A stretch of 6,454 nucleotides of DNA from an uncultured Clostridia bacterium. GTDB lineage: Bacteria > Bacillota > Clostridia > Oscillospirales > Acutalibacteraceae. The notes beneath the pieces are model-generated. The model had not been told where the DNA came from. It worked only from the letters and a program-made list of their open reading frames with translations, and did not search any database. Position 1 is the stretch's first letter, and each line of letters begins with the position of its first letter. Below, one piece after another: positions 1 through 6,409 of this stretch. The stretch lies in the NCBI GenBank assembly GCA_945875045.1, contig CAMCIX010000093.1, positions 1 to 6,454 on the forward strand, written 5' to 3'. The position numbers and the translations under genes were made by a program.

Positions 1-47
1 GAGATGTAGAGAGGTCTCGTGGGCTCGGAGATGTGTATAAGAGACAG
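1..47 (+). other. Nextera/Tn5 sequencing adapter (artefact)
   Basis: This is library adapter, not genome. Bases 1-5 (GAGAT) match the end of the Illumina P7 primer, 6-13 (GTAGAGAG) have the form of an i7 index (read as CTCTCTAC), 14-28 match the Nextera read-2 adapter GTCTCGTGGGCTCGG, and 29-47 are the 19-base Tn5 mosaic end AGATGTGTATAAGAGACAG. Genomic sequence begins at 48. Bases 3-47 are the exact reverse complement of 6410-6454, so the pair looks like 45-base terminal inverted repeats but has no biological meaning. Confidence 0.98.
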
Positions 48-876
48 CAAGCTTAGGCTTAAGCGGCTTGCCCAAATACTTTGAAGCGATAGTCGAGGTC
101 GTACCGCCGCAGACAATGTGCTTGCCCTCCTTTGAGAAGAAGAGGGACATCATCTTATCGCAGTCGTCGCGGTTGGAGGGCGGGCCGAACAGGAGATTCA
201 TAGGCTCGCGCCGTCTTATTCGCACAACACAGGAGGTCGCGTCGTCCCCCGGCTTTCCGCCGTAAAGGCGGTTGCACTCGTCAATCAGTATGGTAGAGAG
301 GGTTTTAGCGGTATAGCCGACCGAATAAAAGGTCTTCATAAACTCGACTATATCCTTGCGCTCCCAGCCGAAGTTGTACTCGGTGCCGATTCCCGCGTGG
401 GGACAGCCGTCGCTCATCATAACGAAAACGTCGTCCTCGCGAAGTCTTATCTTCGACTGAAAGATTTTTTTACCCTCGATATTTACCTCGGTTTTAGGGT
501 AGTCGTACTCCTCGCCGTCGCGAAGCATTATTACAAGCGGATTATCGTACTGAATAAGCTCCGCCTCGCCCGTGCCGACAAGCCGCATTATCGTAAAGGT
601 GGAATACGCCACATGCCGCTCGGAGCATACGGGCAGGGTTGCGGCTATTGTGCTTACACAGTCGGTAAGGCTGAGCCCCGCCGCAATCATAGTGGAAATT
701 ATTTTAGAGGTGAGGGTTGAGAGAATACTCGCCTTAACGCCGCTGCCCAAGCCATCCGCCAGCACGATAACGGTCGAGCCGTCCTCCTGCTCGATAACGT
801 CGACGTGGTCGCCGCAAAGCTCCTCTCCCTCGTGGAAAATACTGCGGTAGCCTATATCGGCGCAAAGATTATTCAT
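48..876 (-). CDS. SpoIIE-family (PP2C-type) protein phosphatase, 3' end missing
   Basis: Reading down from an ATG at 876-874 gives 276 uninterrupted codons until the adapter at 47, so the C-terminus is lost. The start MNNLCADIGYRS and the PPM/SpoIIE metal-site pattern are clear: LADGLGSG with D41-G42, a SERHVAYSTFTI-type core strand at 85-96, MMSDG with D156, and GDDAT with D211-D212. From about residue 226 a second conserved segment begins (LLFGPPSNRDD, then IVCGGTTS at 254-261), known from the SpoIIE-like proteins that accompany PAS-containing [FeFe]-hydrogenases; its function is unclear. From memory of that family, roughly 100 residues are missing. No membrane segment is seen, so it is probably cytosolic. 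The ATG overlaps the end of the hydrogenase gene by 8 bases, with AAGGAG ten bases upstream inside that gene, implying translational coupling. It probably removes phosphate from Ser/Thr of a partner protein; the substrate is unknown. Confidence 0.9.
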
Positions 877-2548
877 CACCTATCGACTCCTTAAGCTTGG
901 TAAGGGCGATTTTGGTTTCCGCTGCCGTCTCGCCCAAAAGGGAGGCGATTTCCTGAACGATTCGCATCTGCTTTTCAACCACCTTGTCGGCGGTTTCAAT
1001 CGTCTGACGGCTGAAATCCTCTTTCTTATGCTTCTGCTCCTCTTCTTCGGTTACGTCGCGCATTATGCAGATAAGCGCCTTGTATTCCTTATCCCAAACA
1101 ATGGTCTGCTCGACATACCTATCGTACTCCGCAAGGTAGACCTTGCTGTCCCTTATCGCCCTGCCTGTGCGCTGAACGTCCATAAAGGGCTTGGGGTCAA
1201 GAATACGTATAATCGGCTCGCCCATAACGTCGGAGGCGCGGGGTATGTTCATAAGCTTAAGCGCCGACTTGTTTATCTGCTGAACCTCGTAATCCTCGTT
1301 CAATACGACGATTCCGTTGGGTGTGTTGTTGATAATATTGTCGGAGAAGTTCTCGGCGCGCTCCTTTAGGAAGGGCAGGCACATTGAGACCTCCGCCTTG
1401 CCCTGAATAATTGCAATCGCCTTTTCACGGCAGGTATTATATCCGCAGGAGCCGCAGTTAAGCTCGTCCTCGGGCTTCAGCTTGCCCATTTTGCGAAGCG
1501 CGTCCTTAATTTCGGACTCGGCGGGCATAGGCGTCTTGCGGTCGATAAATTCAAGATTTTTACGTAATGACTCAAAATCGGGCTGGGCAACGTCAAAGTC
1601 CTTTTTGCCCGCGTAGCTTGCGACCGCCATATAATCCCTTACGGGCATACGGTGGTATTTTTCCATTACGGGGCCGCCGATACAGCTGCCCGCGCAGGCA
1701 GACATCTCAATAAAGGCGTGACTGATTCTGCCCTCCTCAATATCGTGGAGCGCCGCCTTGCAGTTCTCCACCCCGTCAATAGCAAGGTAGGTATAATTCG
1801 GAAGCATTTTAGCCTCCATAGTCTTTAAAATTCCGCCCGTGGTCGGGAAAAAGCGGGCTAAGCTTTCGTCGTTTTTATCAAGCTTTTGCTCTAAGGTGAT
1901 TCCCTCTTCATTAAACCAGCGGGTAAGCTCCTCATATGTAAGCACCGCGTCGGTAATTCCCGCGTAATAGTCCGCCTCGTCCTTCTTTGCGACGCAGGGA
2001 CCTATAAATACGGTTTTAGCCTCGGGGGTGCGGCGTTTAATATCCTTGCAATGCGCCTGCATAGGCGACAAAACGTCTGCTAAATAGGGCAGACAGGAGG
2101 GATAGTATTTTTGAATTAACAGGTTAACCGAATGACAGCAGGAGGAAATAACAATATCCCTCTGCCCGTCCTCTAAAAGCCGCTCGTACTCGCGCTTTAC
2201 TATAGTCGCGCCTACGGCGGTTTCCTCGGCGTCGGCAAAGCCTAATTTTTTAAGCGCTGACTTAAGCTCCTCAAAGCCCACACCGTCGTAATTTGCGATA
2301 AAGGAGGGGGCAACGCTTGCTATTACGGGCGCGCCCGAATTTATAAGCACCTTTACCCTCTCAGTTTCGTCCGCGATTTCCTTTGCGTTCTGCGGACATA
2401 CAACGAAGCACTGACCGCAGAGTATACATTCGTTTCCGACAATATGCGCCTGATTTCCCGAGAATTTAATCGATTTCACCGGGCAGTGGCGTATACACTT
2501 ATAACAGTTTTTACAGTTTGACTTTTTAAGCTTTAAAAACTCCGCCAT
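869..2548 (-). CDS. hfsB: HfsB-like [FeFe]-hydrogenase with PAS domain
   Basis: A 559-residue multidomain protein. Residues 12-23 and 41-52 are two [4Fe-4S] ferredoxin motifs (CxxCxxCxxxCP). Residues about 70-335 are the [FeFe]-hydrogenase H-cluster domain, with ligand candidates C138 (SSCCHSV), C185 (GPCVAKK), C285 and C289 (EMSACAGSCIGGP). Residues 365-390 are an extra Fe-S motif (CGSCGYNTC, then C390). Residues about 398-500 are a PAS domain (NTPNGIVVLNEDYEV onward, ending in RDVTEEEEQ), followed to 559 by a charged, probably coiled-coil tail. The order matches HfsB of Thermoanaerobacterium saccharolyticum, a hydrogenase-PAS protein in an operon needed for H2 production; the symbol rests on that architecture. 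Both cysteines of the first motif are kept, including the one that relays protons in catalytic enzymes, but the methionines usual in motifs 2 and 3 are replaced by G183 and S283. It may be catalytic, sensory or both. The ATG at 2548 has AAGGA ten bases upstream. Cytosolic; no signal peptide. Confidence 0.93.
   Translation of the reverse strand: MAEFLKLKKSNCKNCYKCIRHCPVKSIKFSGNQAHIVGNECILCGQCFVVCPQNAKEIADETERVKVLINSGAPVIASVAPSFIANYDGVGFEELKSALKKLGFADAEETAVGATIVKREYERLLEDGQRDIVISSCCHSVNLLIQKYYPSCLPYLADVLSPMQAHCKDIKRRTPEAKTVFIGPCVAKKDEADYYAGITDAVLTYEELTRWFNEEGITLEQKLDKNDESLARFFPTTGGILKTMEAKMLPNYTYLAIDGVENCKAALHDIEEGRISHAFIEMSACAGSCIGGPVMEKYHRMPVRDYMAVASYAGKKDFDVAQPDFESLRKNLEFIDRKTPMPAESEIKDALRKMGKLKPEDELNCGSCGYNTCREKAIAIIQGKAEVSMCLPFLKERAENFSDNIINNTPNGIVVLNEDYEVQQINKSALKLMNIPRASDVMGEPIIRILDPKPFMDVQRTGRAIRDSKVYLAEYDRYVEQTIVWDKEYKALICIMRDVTEEEEQKHKKEDFSRQTIETADKVVEKQMRIVQEIASLLGETAAETKIALTKLKESIGDE
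887..892 (-). promoter_or_regulatory. Ribosome binding site inside the hydrogenase gene
   Basis: The minus strand reads AAGGAG here, ten bases before the phosphatase ATG at 876. The site lies within the last codons of the hydrogenase gene, so phosphatase translation probably depends on ribosomes finishing the hydrogenase. It supports the choice of the 876 start. Confidence 0.6.
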
Positions 2549-2577
2549 ATACGGTCAGTCCTTTTTTAGTTATTGTA

Positions 2578-2607
2578 GTTATAGCTGTCGCGCTGATTTT
2601 TGAACAA
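2578..2607 (-). promoter_or_regulatory. Possible sigma-70-type promoter for the hydrogenase-phosphatase pair
   Basis: On the minus strand TATAAC (2583-2578) is a five-of-six match to the -10 box. TTGTTC (2607-2602) is a weak -35 candidate 18 bases upstream. Transcription would start near 2571, leaving a short leader with the AAGGA site at 2563-2559 before the ATG at 2548. The -35 overlaps the T-run of the candidate terminator. The match is modest and the call is tentative. Confidence 0.3.
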
Positions 2608-2737
2608 AAAGCCTCCCAAGCCTCACGGGAGGGGGACCGCCGAACGGCGGTGGAGGGATACATTTAGGCTTTTTGCAATCGAAATCCCCCAGTCACGGCT
2701 TTGCCGCAACAGCCCCCATAAGGCTTGGGGGCTGTTG
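2605..2737. repeat. Composite hairpin-rich intergenic repeat (MITE-like)
   Basis: The element is built almost entirely of inverted repeats. CAAAAAGCCT (2605-2614) pairs perfectly with AGGCTTTTTG (2666-2675). Inside it CCTCCC (2612-2617) pairs with GGGAGG (2627-2632), and ACCGCCG-AA-CGGCGGT (2636-2651) is a 7-bp hairpin. The right half holds CGGC-TTT-GCCG (2696-2706) and an 11-bp stem (2707-2717 with 2727-2737, 9-base loop). CCCAAGCCT (2615-2623) is also complementary to AGGCTTGGG (2721-2729), linking the two ends. The text resembles the dispersed GGGAGGGGGACCGCC...GGTGGAGGGAT / TCACGGCTTTGCCG elements I associate with Oscillospiraceae-type genomes. No coding capacity is seen. Copy number elsewhere cannot be judged from this window. 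Confidence 0.75.
2606..2632 (-). terminator. Candidate Rho-independent terminator after the ferredoxin gene
   Basis: Read on the minus strand, CCTCCC (2632-2627), a 9-base loop and GGGAGG (2617-2612) form a 6-bp stem, followed by C and TTTTT (2610-2606). It lies about 150 bases past the ferredoxin stop codon and 58 bases before the hydrogenase ATG. It would end adhE-kinase-ferredoxin transcripts, at least in part. The stem is short and competes with alternative pairings in the same repeat. Confidence 0.45.
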
Positions 2738-2743
2738 ATTTTT
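2707..2743 (+). terminator. Strong 11-bp stem-loop, T-run on the plus side only
   Basis: CAACAGCCCCC (2707-2717) pairs perfectly with GGGGGCTGTTG (2727-2737) around a 9-base loop. On the plus strand it is followed by ATTTTT (2738-2743), the form of an intrinsic terminator, yet no plus-strand gene precedes it. On the minus strand, the one actually transcribed, no T-run follows, so there it may instead protect the 3' end of the ferredoxin message or be just an arm of the repeat. Confidence 0.4.
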
Positions 2744-2779
2744 ACAAAAATACTTTAACGCAACGGCCGTTTTTATTAA

Positions 2780-3022
2780 TTACTTAAATTTCGCGAGGAT
2801 GGTTTCCTCAAAAAAGCTTTTCGAGGTTTCGGGGGATACGGAATAAAGCTCGCCGTCAACGGTCACGCAAACGCCCTTTTGACAGTTGCCCATGCAGAAA
2901 GTATCGCCAAGCTCAACCTCGTCCTTTAAATTATTTTCGGAAATAAGGTACTGGAGTTCTTCAACAACCTGTCTTGAGCCCTTAAGGTGGCAGGAGCTGC
3001 CTATACATACTGTAACTTTCAT
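2780..3022 (-). CDS. Thioredoxin-like [2Fe-2S] ferredoxin
   Basis: An 80-residue protein starting MKVTVCIGSSCHLKGS. Four cysteines have the NuoE/HydC thioredoxin-like [2Fe-2S] pattern: C6-x4-C11 and C43-x3-C47, with an extra C52. The length suits a stand-alone domain of this family. It probably carries single electrons in the cytosol, plausibly to or from a hydrogenase or an NADH-linked partner; the partner is inferred from neighbours only. I chose the ATG at 3022 because GGGAGG lies seven bases upstream. An in-frame TTG at 3037 would add MGGKK, but those codons are the ribosome binding site itself. It lies 22 bases after the kinase stop, so it is very likely in the same transcript. The repeat separates it from the hydrogenase. 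Confidence 0.9.
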   Translation of the reverse strand: MKVTVCIGSSCHLKGSRQVVEELQYLISENNLKDEVELGDTFCMGNCQKGVCVTVDGELYSVSPETSKSFFEETILAKFK

Positions 3023-3029
3023 TTTCTTT

Positions 3030-3035
3030 CCTCCC
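3030..3035 (-). promoter_or_regulatory. Ribosome binding site fixing the ferredoxin start
   Basis: GGGAGG on the minus strand, seven bases before the ATG at 3022. It rules out the in-frame TTG at 3037, whose following codons would be this site. Confidence 0.85.
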
Positions 3036-3044
3036 AAATTCTCT

Positions 3045-3794
3045 TTATTCGTAATCTACAACGTCAACCCAGGAAAGCAGGAATTCTCTTTCCTTTGCAT
3101 TGCCCTTAACCGACTGGGAAGCGGCAACGATGGGGAGCCATTTTTCAATGTACTGCTTTGCGGTGTCGCTCTTCTTGCAGAAAAGCTCCATATACTTCTT
3201 CGCGCCCTCGATATTTCCGTCGAGCCAGAAAAGCAGGTAGGTTCTCGCAACGTCTGCGGAAGCGTTGCCCTGGGTGGCGTGGGACCAGTCGAGGATATAG
3301 GGAACACCCTCGTCGGTGATGATTATGTTGGAGGGGTTGAAGTCGCCGTGGCAAACCTTGTTGTGCTTGGGCATACCCTCAAGGCGGGTGTGAAGCTCAT
3401 AGCGGGTGGTCGCGTCAATGTCCGCCTGACTGATCTTGCGGTTCATCTTATCCTTAAGCTTTGTAAGCAGGGGAGCCTTCATTTCGTGAATACCCATCTG
3501 AATATCCACGAACTGCTCCAAATACTCGTCGAACTTATCGGGGTTTTCCGCCATAAGCTGAGCCATTGTCTTGCCCTTAATGAACTCGCTGACGATTGCC
3601 CACTTGCCGTCTATCATATTAACGCCCAAAATCTTAGGAATGTTAAGACCGGTTTCCTCGATACGCGCCTGATTGAGAGCCTCGTTCAAAATATCTGCCT
3701 TGGAATAGTCGCTGTCAAAGACCTTGACCGCGCGATCCTCGTCCTTGTAGATTGTTTTACCGGTTCTGACTGCGATAATTTTATCAAGTTTCAT
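3045..3794 (-). CDS. Aminoglycoside-phosphotransferase (APH)-like kinase
   Basis: A 249-residue protein of the APH/choline-kinase fold. The N-lobe has an ATP-binding lysine candidate K24 (RAVKVF) and a possible partner E38. The hinge region is about 65-75 (WAIVSEFIKGKT). The catalytic loop is CHGDFNPSNIII with D151 and N156, and the metal-binding motif is ILDWSHA with D169. The Brenner-type HGDxxxxN...D motifs are intact, so it should transfer phosphate from ATP. The substrate is unknown: the family covers small molecules (sugars, amino alcohols, antibiotics) and occasionally proteins. Nothing here argues for antibiotic resistance, and the operon setting makes a metabolic or regulatory role more likely. 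The ATG at 3794 has GGGAGG eight bases upstream, and the gene starts 17 bases after the adhE stop. No signal peptide or membrane segment is seen. Confidence 0.88.
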   Translation of the reverse strand: MKLDKIIAVRTGKTIYKDEDRAVKVFDSDYSKADILNEALNQARIEETGLNIPKILGVNMIDGKWAIVSEFIKGKTMAQLMAENPDKFDEYLEQFVDIQMGIHEMKAPLLTKLKDKMNRKISQADIDATTRYELHTRLEGMPKHNKVCHGDFNPSNIIITDEGVPYILDWSHATQGNASADVARTYLLFWLDGNIEGAKKYMELFCKKSDTAKQYIEKWLPIVAASQSVKGNAKEREFLLSWVDVVDYE

Positions 3795-3802
3795 TTTATT
3801 TA

Positions 3803-3808
3803 CCTCCC
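3803..3808 (-). promoter_or_regulatory. Ribosome binding site of the kinase gene
   Basis: GGGAGG on the minus strand, within the 17-base gap between the adhE stop and the kinase ATG, eight bases from the ATG. It confirms the start and the tight adhE-kinase linkage. Confidence 0.85.
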
Positions 3809-3811
3809 GTA

Positions 3812-6409
3812 TTAAACATTTTCATGTGTGCCGTAGTAAGCGTTCAAGTACATCTGCTTGATTTCGCTCATCAGCGGATAACGCGGGTTAGCGCCTGTGC
3901 ACTGGTCGTCGAACGCCTGCTCGGTCATCTCGTCAAGACGGGCTAAGAAGTCTGCCTCGTCCGGAACATAGTCGCGGATAGTCTTCTTAATTCCGACCTT
4001 ATCCTTAAGCTCGTCAATGGCGGCGATAAGGCTTTCAACCTTCTCCTCGTCGGTCTTGCCCTTAAGGCCTAACGCGTCGGCAACCTCTGCATAGCGAGCC
4101 ATAGTGTGGGGGTGATCGTACTGCGGGAAGGTACCCATCTTGGTCGGAACCTCGGCACAGTTGAAGCGGATAACCTCGTCTATCATAAGGGCGTTGGCAA
4201 CGCCGTGGGGAATGTGGTGGAAGGCGCCCAATTTGTGAGCCATAGAGTGGCATACGCCTAAGAACGCGTTGGCGAACGCCATACCCGCCATAGTAGCGGC
4301 GTTAGCCATCTTCTCGCGTGCAACGGGGCTGTTAAGGCCGTTGTCGTAAGCCTCGGGGAGATACTTAAATATCATCTGGAGACTGCGGAGGGCTAAACCG
4401 TCGGTATAATCGGTTGCGAGCATAGAAGCGTAAGCCTCAAGGTTATGCGTAACCGCGTCGATACCCGAAGCGGCGGTAAGTCCCTTAGGAGCGGTCATAT
4501 GCATATCCGCGTCAACGATAGCCATATTCGGCATAAGCTCGTAGTCGGCAAGGGGATATTTAATGCCTGTGTCGGCGTCGGTGATAACGGCAAAGGGAGT
4601 AACCTCAGAGCCTGTACCCGCAGAGGTCGGAACGGCGATAAAGTAAGCCTTTTCGCCCATCTTCGGGAAGGTGTAGATTCTCTTTCTTATATCCGAGAAG
4701 CGCATAGCCATATCCATAAAGTCGGCTTCGGGATGCTCGTAAAGCACCCACATAATCTTAGCCGCGTCCATAGCCGAGCCGCCGCCGATTGCGATAATTA
4801 CGTCGGGAGCGAAGGCGCGCATCTGCTCAACGCCCTTCTGTGCGCACTGTAAAGTCGGGTCGGGAGCAACATCGGCGAATGTGGCGTGCTCAATGCCCAT
4901 TTCGTCAAGCTTATTGGTAATCGGCTTTGTGTAGCCGTTGTTGAATAAGAAGCTGTCGGTAACAATAAATGCCTTTTTCTTGCCCATAACGTTCTTAAGC
5001 TCGTCAAGGGCAACGGGCAGACAGCCCTTCTTGATGTAAACCTTTTCGGGGGCTCTGAACCAAAGCATATTCTCTCTCCTCTCGGCAACCGTTTTGATAT
5101 TGATTAAGTGCTTAACTCCAACGTTCTCGGATACCGAGTTGCCGCCCCAGGAGCCGCAGCCCAGAGTAAGCGAGGGAGCAAGCTTAAAGTTGTAAAGGTC
5201 GCCGATACCGCCCTGTGACGAGGGGGTGTTAACGAGAATACGGCAGGTCTTCATACGTGCGGCGAACCTGTTAATCTTCTCCTGCTCGGTAACAGCGTTA
5301 AGGTAGATTGAGGAGGTGTGACCGTAGCCGCCGTCGGCTATAAGCTGTTCGGCCTTGTCGAAGGCGTCGTCAATGTCCTTAGCCTTATACATAGCAAGCA
5401 CGGGGGAGAGCTTTTCGTGGGCGAACTCCTCGGAAATATCAACGCTCTCAACCTCGCCGATAAGAATTTTGGTCTTTTCGGGAACCTCAACGCCCGCAAG
5501 CGCGGCTATGGTAACCGGCTTCTGACCTACTATCTTAGCGTTAAGCGCGCCGTTTATAATAATGGTCTTGCGAACCTTCTCGGTCTCCTCGGGGTTTAAG
5601 AAGTAACAGCCTCTGTCGGCAAATTCCTTTCTAACCTTCTTGTAAACCTTGTCAAGAACGATAACCGACTGCTCGGAAGCGCAGATCATACCGTTATCAA
5701 AGGTCTTTGAATGGATAATTGAGTTAACGGCAAGCAGAATGTCGGCTGTGTCGTCAATGATTGCAGGAGTGTTGCCCGCGCCGACGCCCAAAGCCGGCTT
5801 ACCGCTTGAATAAGCGGCTTTTACCATTCCGGGACCGCCTGTAGCAAGAATTATGTCCGCCTCTTTCATAACGAGGTTGGTCATTTCAAGAGAGGGAACG
5901 TCAATCCAGCTGATAATCTCCTCCGGAGCGCCCGCCTTAACCGCGGCTTCAAGCACTATCTTAGCGGCGGCTATTGTGGAGCCCTTAGCTCTCGGGTGGG
6001 GGCTGATAATTATACCGTTGCGGGTCTTAAGTGCGATAAGGGTTTTGAAAATAGCGGTGGAGGTCGGGTTGGTGGTCGGAATAACCGCCGCTATTACGCC
6101 GATAGGCTCGGCAACCTTTTTTATGCCGAACTCCTTGTCCTCCTCGATTACACCGCAGGTCTTGGTGTTCTTGTAGGCGTTGTAGATATACTCCGCGGCG
6201 TAGTGGTTCTTAATAACCTTATCCTCGACGATACCCATTCCCGTCTCCTCAACCGCTAATTTTGCGAGAGGAATACGCGCCTGGTTTGCGGCTGTAGCCG
6301 CCGCCTTGAAGATTGCATCAACCTGCTCCTGTGTGTAGGTCGCAAACTTCTTCTGAGCCGCTCTGACCCTCTCGATTGCCGCTTCAAGGGTCTCGACGCT
6401 GTCTACTAC
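3812..6409 (-). CDS. adhE: Bifunctional aldehyde-alcohol dehydrogenase AdhE, 5' end missing
   Basis: 865 genomic residues are present. AdhE converts acetyl-CoA through acetaldehyde to ethanol, using two NADH, and normally forms long cytosolic filaments (spirosomes). Numbering from the first genomic residue (V, codon 6409-6407), residues 1 to about 440 are the CoA-acylating aldehyde dehydrogenase domain with catalytic C243 (FDNGMICASEQSV). After a linker, about 450-865 is the iron-dependent alcohol dehydrogenase with the GGGS nucleotide loop at 542-545 and iron ligands D651, H655, H721 and H735. These sit two positions below those of the 891-residue E. coli AdhE, so only a few N-terminal residues are missing. 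The C-terminus ends soon after the conserved NPRYPLMSEIKQ motif, as in many clostridial AdhEs. A GTG at 6424 followed by TATAAGAGACAG would read MYKRQ, but that is adapter and must not be taken as the start. Promoter and true start lie outside the window. First gene seen of the run, 17 bases before the kinase. Confidence 0.98.
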   Translation of the reverse strand, partial: VVDSVETLEAAIERVRAAQKKFATYTQEQVDAIFKAAATAANQARIPLAKLAVEETGMGIVEDKVIKNHYAAEYIYNAYKNTKTCGVIEEDKEFGIKKVAEPIGVIAAVIPTTNPTSTAIFKTLIALKTRNGIIISPHPRAKGSTIAAAKIVLEAAVKAGAPEEIISWIDVPSLEMTNLVMKEADIILATGGPGMVKAAYSSGKPALGVGAGNTPAIIDDTADILLAVNSIIHSKTFDNGMICASEQSVIVLDKVYKKVRKEFADRGCYFLNPEETEKVRKTIIINGALNAKIVGQKPVTIAALAGVEVPEKTKILIGEVESVDISEEFAHEKLSPVLAMYKAKDIDDAFDKAEQLIADGGYGHTSSIYLNAVTEQEKINRFAARMKTCRILVNTPSSQGGIGDLYNFKLAPSLTLGCGSWGGNSVSENVGVKHLINIKTVAERRENMLWFRAPEKVYIKKGCLPVALDELKNVMGKKKAFIVTDSFLFNNGYTKPITNKLDEMGIEHATFADVAPDPTLQCAQKGVEQMRAFAPDVIIAIGGGSAMDAAKIMWVLYEHPEADFMDMAMRFSDIRKRIYTFPKMGEKAYFIAVPTSAGTGSEVTPFAVITDADTGIKYPLADYELMPNMAIVDADMHMTAPKGLTAASGIDAVTHNLEAYASMLATDYTDGLALRSLQMIFKYLPEAYDNGLNSPVAREKMANAATMAGMAFANAFLGVCHSMAHKLGAFHHIPHGVANALMIDEVIRFNCAEVPTKMGTFPQYDHPHTMARYAEVADALGLKGKTDEEKVESLIAAIDELKDKVGIKKTIRDYVPDEADFLARLDEMTEQAFDDQCTGANPRYPLMSEIKQMYLNAYYGTHENV

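Noticed and set aside
397..850. Plus-strand open frames of 92-107 codons
   Set aside because: They lie opposite the phosphatase gene, which carries PPM motifs; no ribosome binding site or family resemblance.
2762..2771. Palindrome AACGGCCGTT just past the ferredoxin stop as an operator
   Set aside because: A single 10-base palindrome with no second copy and no regulator gene nearby; located after a gene rather than before one.
2549..2779. CRISPR array or riboswitch in the intergenic region
   Set aside because: There are no regularly spaced direct repeats, and the hairpins match a dispersed repeat style rather than any riboswitch core I recognise.
3045..3794. Antibiotic-resistance aminoglycoside phosphotransferase
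   Set aside because: Only the general fold motifs are shared; the tight metabolic operon context and lack of mobile-element signs make a resistance role unsupported.
2886..3815. 309-codon plus-strand open frame
   Set aside because: It is antisense to the kinase and ferredoxin genes, whose family motifs are unmistakable. Its translation has no recognisable motif and it ends in the kinase/adhE gap.
4445..6259. Several 87-135-codon plus-strand frames and minus-strand off-frame ones
   Set aside because: All lie within adhE, which is intact in its own frame with catalytic residues; they are coding shadows.
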